Below are positions 45,878 to 54,418 of a DNA stretch of 64,000 bases, piece after piece. The translations under genes and the position numbers were made by a program. Position 1 is the first letter of the stretch, and each line of letters opens with the position of its first letter. Origin of the DNA: Rhodococcoides trifolii (GTDB lineage Bacteria > Actinomycetota > Actinomycetes > Mycobacteriales > Mycobacteriaceae); the NCBI RefSeq assembly GCF_014635345.1, contig NZ_BMCU01000003.1:620001-684000 (forward strand), in the 5' to 3' direction. The notes beneath the pieces were generated by a model. It made no database searches, was not told where the DNA came from, and was given only the letters and a program-made list of their open reading frames with translations.

Positions 45878-46215
45878 TAACGACCTGAAACAGACCGTTC
45901 GACGGGAATGCGGGTAGCCTGGTTTCGAACGGGTGAACGGTACGACCGGCCATGGATCGTGCGCGCCCGTCCAGTGCGGCACCGGCCCATGGTTCATGTG
46001 TCATGTCGCGGGGAACCCCCCACCAGCAAGCCGGTGCAGACATCGCCGTGACCGTTGCGCGATCAGGCTCGACTCTCCCGCTTGCAACGCGTACGTACCC
46101 TGCACTCTCTCGGTGCCGGTGCGTGCACCGCCGTCAGCCATGACGGCCCGCAGGTCTCGAATGGCACGTCAGGAACAGACAATGTTCTCGTTCATTTCCC
46201 TCCAAGCCGCCTCTC
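45878..46215 (+). other. 338-bp gene-free leader with hairpins
   Basis: No convincing gene. A TAGCCT -10 hexamer at 45915-45920 would give a leader of nearly 290 nt for the next gene. Inside it are GCCGTCA-GCCA-TGACGGC (46130-46147, a perfect 7-bp stem), a CGGTGC/GCACCG stem around 46110-46130, and two near-copies of CGGCC(C)ATGG. No known riboswitch class was recognised. Confidence 0.45.
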
Positions 46216-48066
46216 ATGAATTCTGAGATCCTCGTAGAAGCCGTCGCCGAACTGGCCCAGGTTGCAACCGGTAACTTCTCGGCCGAGGCACTTCTGGGTT
46301 CGTTGTGCGTCGTCGCAGTGCGAGCGTTCGACGTCGACGGCGCGGGCGTGATGATCGTCCGCAACGACCAGAACGTGTTCGTCCAAGCCACCTCCGACCA
46401 AGTTCGCCCGCTCGAGGTGTACCAGGAGTTGATGCGGTCGGGTCCGTGTGCGGAAGCGGTTGCGAACGAAGCGCCCATACTCGTGCCCGACCTCAGCCTC
46501 GAAGATCGCTGGCCCCCGTTCACCGCGCTGGCGCGCGACCAGAATTTGTCCGCCGTAGCCGCGGTACCGCTGCTCAGCCGCGGCAAGGGTTGGGGCGTGC
46601 TGGATCTGTATCGGGTGGCGGCTCGGCCCTGGACGGTCGACGAGGTCGCGGGTGCAAAAATATTGGCCGACGTCGCGGTGTCCTACCTGGTCATGGCCCA
46701 CGATCGTGACAAGGCTCGTCTCGCGCAAGACGAATTGGCGCACCGGGCCATGCATGACGATCTGACTGGACTTCCTACACGCGGTTTGCTGATGGATCGC
46801 CTCGAGCACGCTCTGAGTGTGGCAGTCCGCACGCGTGCGCAGACTGCTGCCGTGTTCGTCGATATCGACCTCTTCAAGTCCGTCAACGACAGCTTCGGCC
46901 ACTCCGTGGGAGACGCGGTCCTCACGGAGCTGGCCGTTCGCATGCGAAAGTCGTTGCGCGCCGGGGATACTCTCGCGCGCTTCGCCGGTGACGAGTTCGT
47001 CCTCGTGTGCGAGGGAGTAGTGGCCGAAGACCGGGCCGCGTTCGCCGCCCGAGTCACCAGTTTGGCGCAGCGAGTCGGGGCCGCGATCTCACGGCCTCTG
47101 GAGGTCGATTCGGTCGAGATCGTCGTCACCGCGTCGATCGGTATTGCGATCGCAGGGCAGGACGAACGCGCACCCTCCGCGCGCGAACTCATCGCCGACG
47201 CGGACACGGCCATGTATTCGGCGAAGCAGTCGGGTCGTGGCAGAACGGTGGTGCGGGATCACTCCACCGGGGTCGACATCGGGTACGCGCGTCAACTCGG
47301 TCATGATCTCGCCCGTGCTGTTCTGAACGACGAATTCACCGTCTACTACCAACCGATCGTCGACACACTCTCACACCGGACCGTGGCTGTCGAGGCGTTG
47401 GTTCGGTGGAACCACCCGCGTGACGGACTGCTGCCGGCGGCCGCGTTCATCGACATCGCGGTGCGCACCGGAGTCGTCAACACCGTCGGTCGGTGGGTCA
47501 TCGACGAGGTCTGTAAGACCATGCGGACGTGGATGGACGAATTCGGCGACACGGGTCCCACCACCGCGTACATCAATCTGAGTGCGAGAGAACTGCTCGA
47601 TCCGACGCTGGGTTACGCACTCGGCAGATCGTTGGCCGCGCATCGCATCGACGCGGCACACATCGGCATCGAGATCGTGGAGGACGACCTGTCCGATCCG
47701 ATTCAGATCGCCCGATTGCTCGAGTTGCACGATCTAGGCCACCCGCTGTCCATCGACGACTTCGGGACCGGCTACTCGTCTCTGTCCAGGCTTCTGGAAT
47801 TCCCCGCGGTTCTCGCCAAGATCGATCGATCCTTCATCACCGGACTTCCCAACAAGCGCAACGCCCGAGTGGTCGAGGCAATCATGGCGATGGCGAAAGC
47901 GCTCGATATTCAGGTCATAGCTGAGGGAATCGAAACCGACGAGCAGGCGCGTGTCATCGAGGCCTCCGGATGCCAGATGATGCAGGGTTACTTCTTCGGC
48001 GTTCCGCAAAGCTCGCACGAGCTGGAGGAAACCTGGCGATACGGGTCATCAGCCGTGATCGGTTGA
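46216..48066 (+). CDS. GAF-GGDEF-EAL c-di-GMP turnover protein
   Basis: A 616-residue cytoplasmic protein. An N-terminal GAF sensor (about 10-165) precedes a GGDEF domain whose active-site loop reads A257-G-D-E-F261; the first glycine is changed, so cyclase activity may be weak. The EAL domain is well kept: E393-A-L, then N-L-S-A-R-E-L, S-I-D-D-F-G-T-G-Y-S-S-L, K-I-D-R-S-F and A-E-G-I-E-T. Phosphodiesterase activity is therefore likely to dominate. It may oppose the cyclase at 17648. Confidence 0.87.
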   Translation: MNSEILVEAVAELAQVATGNFSAEALLGSLCVVAVRAFDVDGAGVMIVRNDQNVFVQATSDQVRPLEVYQELMRSGPCAEAVANEAPILVPDLSLEDRWPPFTALARDQNLSAVAAVPLLSRGKGWGVLDLYRVAARPWTVDEVAGAKILADVAVSYLVMAHDRDKARLAQDELAHRAMHDDLTGLPTRGLLMDRLEHALSVAVRTRAQTAAVFVDIDLFKSVNDSFGHSVGDAVLTELAVRMRKSLRAGDTLARFAGDEFVLVCEGVVAEDRAAFAARVTSLAQRVGAAISRPLEVDSVEIVVTASIGIAIAGQDERAPSARELIADADTAMYSAKQSGRGRTVVRDHSTGVDIGYARQLGHDLARAVLNDEFTVYYQPIVDTLSHRTVAVEALVRWNHPRDGLLPAAAFIDIAVRTGVVNTVGRWVIDEVCKTMRTWMDEFGDTGPTTAYINLSARELLDPTLGYALGRSLAAHRIDAAHIGIEIVEDDLSDPIQIARLLELHDLGHPLSIDDFGTGYSSLSRLLEFPAVLAKIDRSFITGLPNKRNARVVEAIMAMAKALDIQVIAEGIETDEQARVIEASGCQMMQGYFFGVPQSSHELEETWRYGSSAVIG

Positions 48067-48120
48067 AAAGCGACGACGCCGAAAACGAGCCCTGGGGCCG
48101 TAATCGCCGAAGCGTGAACG

Positions 48121-48936
48121 TCAGCCGATCGTATCGAGAATCTGCGTCGTGCGCGCCCAGGGTTCCGACGTCGGGTCGATGAGGATCATGTGGTCACCGG
48201 TCACCCTCACCATCTCCGCGCGCGCACCGGCGCTCGTCGCCGCCTCGACATACGACGTCGACTGGCCGATCGGCACGTTGGAGTCTCTGTCGCCGTGAAC
48301 ACACCACACCGGAACGTCCAGCGGGATCTGTTGCTGCGGATCGAGAATCGAATCCGATGAGCCCGGCGATCGGCCGAGAAGCGCCTGCACCGCACCGTCA
48401 CCGAGGTCGTCGCGCGCGGCGGTGACAAGGTCGAGCACGCCCGCTTGCGAGATGACGTGCGTGACCGCAACTCCGCCGGACCACCGAGCCTCCCGCCCTC
48501 GCGACGCCGCCCAGGTGGCAAGGTGGCCACCCGCCGAATGGCCGAGTGTGACCACGGTCGACAGGTCGAGGTCGGTCTCGGCGAGCATGTCGATGCCCGC
48601 TGCGACATCGTCGAAGGTGGCCGGACTGCCCCCTCCGTTTCCGACGCGTCGGTACTCCAGATTCAGTGCTGCCCAACCCCTCTCGGACAAATCGGTCGCG
48701 AGCGGGGAGCCCAGAGTGTAGTCGTACCGGCTTCGCCAGAACCCACCGTGAATCACGACCACGACACCACGCGGCGTGCCGGTCGGTAGATACAGTTCAC
48801 CGAACTGACTGGGATCGTCGCCGTAGGTGCGTCGTCCCTCACCTGGCCGGTCGGGTGTTCGCACGGGTAGATCCTTTCCGCAGGCGGTGAGGAGCGTGGC
48901 GAGAGCGCCGAGACGAAGAACGGTGCGTCGGTCCAC
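48121..48936 (-). CDS. Alpha/beta hydrolase lipoprotein (BD-FAE/kynurenine-formamidase-like)
   Basis: A 271-residue lipoprotein: the signal ends in L-T-A-C19, so it is anchored on the outer face of the membrane. The hydrolase part has V-I-H-G-G-F-W (oxyanion), the nucleophile elbow G-H-S-A-G-G-H, D in H-G-D-R-D, and H in G-D-H-M. It follows the TetR gene by 4 bp, so it is in the same transcript. Substrate unknown, probably a small ester or amide. Confidence 0.8.
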   Translation of the reverse strand: MDRRTVLRLGALATLLTACGKDLPVRTPDRPGEGRRTYGDDPSQFGELYLPTGTPRGVVVVIHGGFWRSRYDYTLGSPLATDLSERGWAALNLEYRRVGNGGGSPATFDDVAAGIDMLAETDLDLSTVVTLGHSAGGHLATWAASRGREARWSGGVAVTHVISQAGVLDLVTAARDDLGDGAVQALLGRSPGSSDSILDPQQQIPLDVPVWCVHGDRDSNVPIGQSTSYVEAATSAGARAEMVRVTGDHMILIDPTSEPWARTTQILDTIG

Positions 48937-48940
48937 ACTG

Positions 48941-49549
48941 TCAGGCTAGCTCGAGGCGGGCACCGCTCTCCGTACCCGCGCAGAAGGCGCGCTCGACCGT
49001 GCGAGCCAACGCCTTTCGTCGCCGCGTGTGATCTCTGGGCCGTTCGTCCGAACCCGCGGCATACACGATCGCAGCTTGAGCCCAGCTGCCCGCGAGGGCG
49101 ATGAGCATGGACCACATCTCCGCCGGTGCGACATCGGACACGAGCACGCCGCGCGATTGCGCGTCGGCGAGGTCCCGTTCGACCGCGTCGTCGGCTCCGG
49201 ACGGGAACAACGATCCGACGGGCTTGCGCTCGAGTCGCTGCCACGTCAACAAGCGCACCAGAGCCGGATCGGCAAGGTACATGTCGTACAGCTTCACCGC
49301 GTAGGCGGGTAGATCGTCGGAGGTGAGCGGCAACGTTTCCATGTTCGACGCCACTCGCGCCTCGAACACGGCATCGAACAGAGCTTCCTTGCTGCCGAAG
49401 TAGGTGTAGATCTGCGCTTTGTTCGACTGGGCGGCGGCCGCAATACGGTCGACCCGCGCGCCGGCTATGCCGCGTTCGGCGAACTCGGCCGTACCGGCGT
49501 CGATCAGTCGCTGCCTCGTCGCCGCTGAATCGCCCATGGCATCGACCAT
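48941..49549 (-). CDS. TetR-family transcriptional repressor
   Basis: A 202-residue regulator with a TetR helix-turn-helix (T-R-Q-R-L-I-D-A-G-T-A-E-F-A-E-R-G to N-K-A-Q-I-Y-T-Y-F-G-S-K-E-A-L, about 12-57) and a variable ligand domain. ATG 49549 is used; ATG 49537 is also possible. Two near-identical operators lie between it and the divergent alcohol dehydrogenase, so it probably represses itself and that gene. Confidence 0.88.
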   Translation of the reverse strand: MVDAMGDSAATRQRLIDAGTAEFAERGIAGARVDRIAAAAQSNKAQIYTYFGSKEALFDAVFEARVASNMETLPLTSDDLPAYAVKLYDMYLADPALVRLLTWQRLERKPVGSLFPSGADDAVERDLADAQSRGVLVSDVAPAEMWSMLIALAGSWAQAAIVYAAGSDERPRDHTRRRKALARTVERAFCAGTESGARLELA

Positions 49550-49552
49550 ACA

Positions 49553-49573
49553 TTTCCAACCGGTTGGTTGAAA
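49553..49573. promoter_or_regulatory. TetR operator, copy 1
   Basis: TTTCC...GAAA element with a perfect 12-bp palindromic core CCAACCGGTTGG (49556-49567), directly in front of the TetR start. It agrees with copy 2 at 19 of 21 positions. Confidence 0.75.
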
Positions 49574-49590
49574 GTTTCGATGGGAATGTC

Positions 49591-49621
49591 TACAGTCGAA
49601 TTTCCAACCAGTTAGTTGAAA
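49591..49621. promoter_or_regulatory. Alcohol dehydrogenase promoter and TetR operator, copy 2
   Basis: TACAGT (49591-49596) is a -10 hexamer for the plus strand. The second operator (49601-49621) follows immediately and would overlap the transcription start. It differs from copy 1 by two bases in the core, which break its symmetry. Confidence 0.7.
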
Positions 49622-49636
49622 AGAGCAGGAGCAAAC

Positions 49637-50680
49637 ATGAGACCAGCTGTCGGATATCGGGCAACGGCCGCGGGCGCCGTCGAGCGGTGGGCCTTCGAGC
49701 GACGCGACACCCGCGAGGACGACGTCGTCGTGGCCGTCGACTTCTGCGGGGTCTGTTTCACCGACCTGCATGCGGTCCGAACATGGCCCGAATCGCAGGA
49801 TCCCACTCCCCTCGTACCGGGTCACGAGTTCGTCGGCACCGTCGTCGACATCGGCTCGGCCGTAACGGAATTCGCGGTCGGCGATCCCGTCGCAGTCGGC
49901 AACATCGTCGATTCGTGCGGGGTGTGTGACATGTGTAGAGCCGGGCAGGAGAACTTCTGCCGCGAGTTTCCGACACTGACCTACGGCGGAAAGGACCGCC
50001 GCGACGGGTCGACGACCCACGGGGCCTACTCGAACGAGTACGTCGTCCGCGACAGCTTCGTCTACCACCGACCGGCAGGCCTCGACCCCGCCGCCGTCGC
50101 CCCGCTGATGTGCGCGGGAATCACCGTGTGGGAACCGTTGCGGCGCTGGAAGGTCGGACCCGGAACGCGTGTCGGCATCGTCGGCATCGGTGGCCTCGGA
50201 CACCTGGCCGTCAAGTTCGCAGCAGCACTGGGCGCCGACGTCACCGTGTTCACCACCACGAGCGACAAGAGCGCCGCAGCGACCGCACTCGGTGCTCATC
50301 ACGTCGTGGTCTCCACCGACGACGGTGCGATGGACGCGCAGATCGGGACACTCGACTTCATCGTCGACTGCGTTCCAGTGCAGCATGATCCAGCCCCGTA
50401 CCTACGGTGCCTCGCGCTCGACGGAACGCTGTGCCAAGTCGGGTTCCTGGGCCCCACACAGGTCGACGCGATGGACCTGCTCGTCGGACGCAAGAGTTTC
50501 AGCTCGGCGGGCAGCGGTGGCCGTCCGTACACGCAGGAAATGCTGGACTTCTGCGGCGAGCACGGCATCGTTGCAGACGTCGAGGTCATGGCGTCGGCAC
50601 GCGTCAACGACGCACTCGAGCGGCTGGGGCGGGGCGACGTCCGCTACCGGTTCAGTCTGGACATGTCCGATCTGCGGTGA
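49637..50680 (+). CDS. Zinc-dependent alcohol dehydrogenase (YahK/CAD type)
   Basis: A 347-residue MDR. The catalytic zinc site has C-G-V-C-F-T-D and G-H-E-F; the structural zinc loop is C-G-V-C-D-M-C-R-A-G-Q-E-N-F-C. The cofactor motif is G-I-G-G-L-G-H-L-A-V-K, as in NADPH-linked cinnamyl-alcohol-type enzymes. Preceded by an AGGAG ribosome site and under the divergent TetR. It likely detoxifies aldehydes. Confidence 0.88.
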   Translation: MRPAVGYRATAAGAVERWAFERRDTREDDVVVAVDFCGVCFTDLHAVRTWPESQDPTPLVPGHEFVGTVVDIGSAVTEFAVGDPVAVGNIVDSCGVCDMCRAGQENFCREFPTLTYGGKDRRDGSTTHGAYSNEYVVRDSFVYHRPAGLDPAAVAPLMCAGITVWEPLRRWKVGPGTRVGIVGIGGLGHLAVKFAAALGADVTVFTTTSDKSAAATALGAHHVVVSTDDGAMDAQIGTLDFIVDCVPVQHDPAPYLRCLALDGTLCQVGFLGPTQVDAMDLLVGRKSFSSAGSGGRPYTQEMLDFCGEHGIVADVEVMASARVNDALERLGRGDVRYRFSLDMSDLR

Positions 50681-50710
50681 GTTTCGGCCATCGTCGTGGT
50701 CAGTCCATCC

Positions 50711-51577
50711 ATGAGCACCCACACTGCGACCGTCACCGGCGCGACACTGACCTACGACGTCCACGGCGATCTGACGCCCGATACCGTTCCCCTGGTTCTC
50801 ATCGGATCACCGATGGACGCAAGCGGGTTCGGCACTCTCGCATCGCATTTCACAGATCGGACGGTGGTGACCTACGACCCCCGCAACGCCGGCCGAAGCG
50901 TGCGTGACGATGCCACGGCGCCGCTGACACCTCAGCAGCACGCGGACGACCTGCACGCGGTGTTGCAGGCCCTCGGCACGGGTCCGGTGGATCTGTTCGG
51001 CTCCAGTGGCGGCGCCGTCAACGCGCTCGCTCTGGTGGCGGCCTACCCGAACGACGCCCGGCTGCTCGTGGCCCACGAGCCGCCCGCCGGCGGCGTGCTT
51101 CCCGATCGCGAGGTTCTCAGCGCGGTGTGCGCCGACATGGTCGCCACGTACGACTCGTCGGGACTGGGCCCGGCCATGGCCAAGTTCATCGCGCTGGTGA
51201 TGCATCGCGGCGAGCTCGACAGCACGTACCTGACGCAACCGGCGCCCGATCCGGCGATGTTCGGTCTCCCCACCGAGGACGACGGTTCCCGCACCGACCC
51301 GTTGATGGCAAACATGCGTGGCAACGGAGCAGGGTTCGCGCCCGACATCGATGCGCTGAAGTCCGCGCCGACACAGATCGTGCTGGCGGTGGGTGAAGAA
51401 TCCGGCGGGCCGGTCGACGGCGAGATGGCCGGTCGTGGGGGCTACGCCGTGGCCGCACTGCTCGGCGCCCCGCCGGTCGTCTTCCCCGGAGCCCATCAAG
51501 GATTTCTCGGCGGCGAGTTCGGCCAAACGGGCAAGCCGACCGAGTTCGCCGCGAAGCTGCGGGAGGTCTTGGCATGA
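50711..51577 (+). CDS. Alpha/beta hydrolase
   Basis: A 288-residue alpha/beta hydrolase. The nucleophile serine is in L-F-G-S-S-G-G-A-V-N (about 98-107), the histidine in P-G-A-H-Q-G-F near the C-terminus. No signal peptide. The ATG at 50711 is preferred over GTG 50696. Overlaps the next gene as ATGA. Substrate unknown. Confidence 0.82.
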   Translation: MSTHTATVTGATLTYDVHGDLTPDTVPLVLIGSPMDASGFGTLASHFTDRTVVTYDPRNAGRSVRDDATAPLTPQQHADDLHAVLQALGTGPVDLFGSSGGAVNALALVAAYPNDARLLVAHEPPAGGVLPDREVLSAVCADMVATYDSSGLGPAMAKFIALVMHRGELDSTYLTQPAPDPAMFGLPTEDDGSRTDPLMANMRGNGAGFAPDIDALKSAPTQIVLAVGEESGGPVDGEMAGRGGYAVAALLGAPPVVFPGAHQGFLGGEFGQTGKPTEFAAKLREVLA

Positions 51578-52428
51578 GCACCGGAGCTGCCCTGCGCATC
51601 ACGAGAACCACGTCGGTGATGAAGGTCCGAGACCACGACGCAGCGGTTCAGTGGTACACCACTCTGTTCGATCGAGATCCCGAGCGAACACCGATGCCTG
51701 CGGCGGCAGAATGGGATCTGGGCCCGGAGACCGCGGTGCAGGTCTACGACGATGCCGAGCACGCCGGCGGAACCGACATCGTCATCGGTGTCGACGATGT
51801 CGACGCCGCACTGTCCGACCTGGCGACCCGAGGCATCACCGGGGAGGCATTCACGGTGCCGTCGGGGCAGTTTCGGCTCGCTACGCTCACCGATCCGTCC
51901 GGTAACACGGTCGTTCTTGCGGCCGATCTCGTCGTGGACGTGACCCCCGTCGGTCGGCGCGAACGACTCGTGGTTCGGCGCACCATCGAGTCGGCACCCG
52001 AGCAGATATTCGCGGTCCTCACGGACCCCACCCGCCACCAGGACACCGAACCGACCGACTGGGTTCGGAACGCGGTGGACACCGTTCCGATCACCGCGGT
52101 CGGCCAGGTGTTCGCCATGAACATGTTCATCGAGGCGGCGGGCGGTCACTACGTCATGCACAACCTCGTCACCACGTTCCTGCCGAACCGAGCGATCGCA
52201 TGGATGCCCGGATCACGTTCGGACACAGGCGATATCGGCTACGGCGGTTGGGTCTGGCGCTACGACCTGACACCGTGCACAGCCGGCACCGTCGTCACCC
52301 TGTCCTACGACTGGACCGATACCCCCGAAGAAACCCGTGCCGAGATCGGCGGGATGCCGTCGGTCGGCACGTCGTTCCTCCAGGAGTCGTTGGCGTCACT
52401 CGACAGGACCGTCCTGAGCGGAACGTGA
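51574..52428 (+). CDS. VOC (glyoxalase-like) and SRPBCC (AHSA1-like) fusion protein
   Basis: A 284-residue two-domain protein. Residues about 8-125 form a glyoxalase/bleomycin-resistance fold (V-R-D-H-D-A-A-V-Q-W-Y to L-T-D-P-S-G-N-T-V-V-L). Residues about 130-280 form an SRPBCC/polyketide-cyclase-like domain (R-R-T-I-E-S-A-P-E-Q-I-F-A-V-L-T-D-P). I do not know this fusion as a named family. It is coupled to the upstream hydrolase, and its 3' end overlaps the convergent gene by 33 bp. Confidence 0.8.
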   Translation: MSTGAALRITRTTSVMKVRDHDAAVQWYTTLFDRDPERTPMPAAAEWDLGPETAVQVYDDAEHAGGTDIVIGVDDVDAALSDLATRGITGEAFTVPSGQFRLATLTDPSGNTVVLAADLVVDVTPVGRRERLVVRRTIESAPEQIFAVLTDPTRHQDTEPTDWVRNAVDTVPITAVGQVFAMNMFIEAAGGHYVMHNLVTTFLPNRAIAWMPGSRSDTGDIGYGGWVWRYDLTPCTAGTVVTLSYDWTDTPEETRAEIGGMPSVGTSFLQESLASLDRTVLSGT

Positions 52429-53307
52429 ACCCAGGTATTCCAGCACCGCCGCCATGTCCTTCGCGCCGAGCCCTGCATCGAGGGCTTCGTCGAGAACGCG
52501 ACCGACCGTCGACGCCTGCGGCAGATCCAGCTCGTGCGAGCGAGCCAACTCGAGGCCGAGGCCGACGTCCTTGTGCAACAACGACAGTGGGAACGCGACG
52601 CCGGCACCTGCGGGATCGAGAAAATGTTCCTTCTTGTAGCCCACGTACGGCGCCGCGACAGCGCTCGACCCCAGTACCTCGTACAGCGTCGAGGCGTCGA
52701 GTCCGTCGGCTTCGGCCAGAAGCAGCGCTTCCGCCACACCCTGGTTGAGCGATGCGAGCACGGAGTTGACGGCCAACTTCGCCACCGACGCCGTCCCCAC
52801 TGTGCCGGTGTGGAACTGCGCTTTGGTCATGGCGGCGAGAACGGGCTGGAGGCGGGCGAACTGGTCGTCGTCGGAACCGACCATGGTGCTGATCTGCCCG
52901 GTTTCCGCGAGGCTTACGCTGCCCGACACCGGCGCATCCACGACCGCAACGCCCGATTCTGCTGCGCGCTCGGCGAATTCGCGCACTGCCGTGGGACCGA
53001 CCGTTCCCATCACCACGTGCAGGTGACCGGCCGACGCGGCGGGCACGATGCCGTTCTCTCCGAACAGCACGTCATCGGTCGCGGCGGCGTCCGGAAGCAT
53101 GCTGAAGGAGATGTCGGTTCGAGCGAGATCGGCCGGTGACGTGGCGACAGAGACCGCGTCCAAACCGTCGGGAAGGGAGTCCGCGTTCAAATACAAGTCG
53201 TAGGCAGTGACGGTGTGACCGTCGTCGATGAGACGGCGCACCATGTGCGCGCCCATTCGTCCGATACCTGCGAACCCGATGTGCATGTGTGGTCCCCGAT
53301 CGCTCAT
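52396..53307 (-). CDS. 3-hydroxyisobutyrate-dehydrogenase-like NAD(P) enzyme
   Basis: A 303-residue beta-hydroxyacid dehydrogenase. The Rossmann motif is G-F-A-G-I-G-R-M-G (about 11-19), the substrate loop is D-A-P-V-S-G-S, and the catalytic lysine is in K-L-A-V-N-S. The family oxidises 3-hydroxyisobutyrate, tartronate semialdehyde or related acids. It is the last gene after two zinc dehydrogenases and an SDR. ATGA overlap with the upstream gene. Confidence 0.85.
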   Translation of the reverse strand: MSDRGPHMHIGFAGIGRMGAHMVRRLIDDGHTVTAYDLYLNADSLPDGLDAVSVATSPADLARTDISFSMLPDAAATDDVLFGENGIVPAASAGHLHVVMGTVGPTAVREFAERAAESGVAVVDAPVSGSVSLAETGQISTMVGSDDDQFARLQPVLAAMTKAQFHTGTVGTASVAKLAVNSVLASLNQGVAEALLLAEADGLDASTLYEVLGSSAVAAPYVGYKKEHFLDPAGAGVAFPLSLLHKDVGLGLELARSHELDLPQASTVGRVLDEALDAGLGAKDMAAVLEYLGSRSAQDGPVE

Positions 53308-54374
53308 GACGTTCTTCCTACTCGGACCAAAAGTTTCTGGGCGTCGCCGTCCGGGTCCAGCAGACGGTCGAATCCGCCGCTCACGATGTTCTCGACGTCG
53401 ATGATTTCCGTGACGACCTTCTCGACCGGAAAGCGGCCCGACGCAACCAGAGCGATGATCCGCGGCCAGTCGAAGACGGGGTAGCACCAGGTTCCCACCA
53501 ACGTGAGATCTCTGTTCGACAGCTCCATCGGATCTATGGTGGCCGGCTTCACGTGCAGACCCACCTGAGCGACGGTTCCTGCGGACCGGACGCTGGCGAG
53601 CGCGGCGGTCAGACCGTGTTGGTTGCCCGAGCATTCGGCGGCGGCGTCGACTCCGATGCCACCAGTCATCTCCCTGACAACAGCTGGTACGTCGACCACC
53701 GTCGGGTCGAGGACATCTGCGATACCGAATGCCTCGACGAGCGCGCGCCGCTTGGCGTTCGGTTCGGACACGATGACGCGTGATGCACCCGCCGCATGCG
53801 CATACAGAGCAGAGAGTGCCCCGATCGGGCCGGCGCCGGTGATGAGGATGGTGTCGCCTGCACCGAGCCCGGTCTGGTCGACTCCGTACGCTGCCACAGC
53901 AGCGGGTTCGATCAGAGCGCCCTGGACATCGCTCACGGAATCCGGAAGCACCGAGACCTGCTGTTCCTGCACGACAACGAGTTCGGCAATACCTCCGCCG
54001 CCCCAACTGAGGCCGGTGCATGCCATCACCACGCACAGGTGATTCAGACCTCGACGGCAGTAATAGCACTTTCCGCAGGTGATGAGGGGCATCACCGAGA
54101 CGCGGTCCCCCACCGAGACGGAACTGACGTTGGAACCGAGTTCGACGACTCGCGCCGAGAACTCGTGCCCGAACACCTGCGGGGCGCTCGCACCGGTCAG
54201 AGCGTGGGGCTGCGTCGGAATGACGATTGGCCCGAAAGCGTACTCGTGCAGGTCTGTTCCGCAGATACCGCAGAAGAACGGGCGCAGAAGAACCTCGTCC
54301 GGTCCCACCACGGTCGGTGCGGTGACGTCCTCGACTCGGACGTCGTGGCGATCATGAAATACAGCGGCGCGCAT
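53304..54374 (-). CDS. Zinc-dependent alcohol dehydrogenase (butanediol/threonine DH-like)
   Basis: A 356-residue MDR. The catalytic zinc site is C-G-I-C-G-T-D-L-H-E and F-G-H-E-F; the structural zinc cysteines are C-G-K-C-Y-Y-C-R-R-G-L-N-H-L-C. The NAD motif is G-A-G-P-I-G-A. This arrangement is typical of polyol and 2,3-butanediol dehydrogenases. The frame is open far upstream, but an AGGAG site 6 nt from ATG 54374 marks the start. 44 bp separate it from the SDR gene. Confidence 0.87.
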   Translation of the reverse strand: MRAAVFHDRHDVRVEDVTAPTVVGPDEVLLRPFFCGICGTDLHEYAFGPIVIPTQPHALTGASAPQVFGHEFSARVVELGSNVSSVSVGDRVSVMPLITCGKCYYCRRGLNHLCVVMACTGLSWGGGGIAELVVVQEQQVSVLPDSVSDVQGALIEPAAVAAYGVDQTGLGAGDTILITGAGPIGALSALYAHAAGASRVIVSEPNAKRRALVEAFGIADVLDPTVVDVPAVVREMTGGIGVDAAAECSGNQHGLTAALASVRSAGTVAQVGLHVKPATIDPMELSNRDLTLVGTWCYPVFDWPRIIALVASGRFPVEKVVTEIIDVENIVSGGFDRLLDPDGDAQKLLVRVGRTS

Positions 54375-54418
54375 GTCAATCTCCTGTGCTTCGAATGTCT
54401 TTCGCTCCGGTATCGGCG

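Noticed and set aside
45933..46226. Open frame in the leader that ends just inside the GAF-GGDEF-EAL gene.
   Set aside because: No ribosome site, no domain resemblance and odd Cys/Arg-rich composition.
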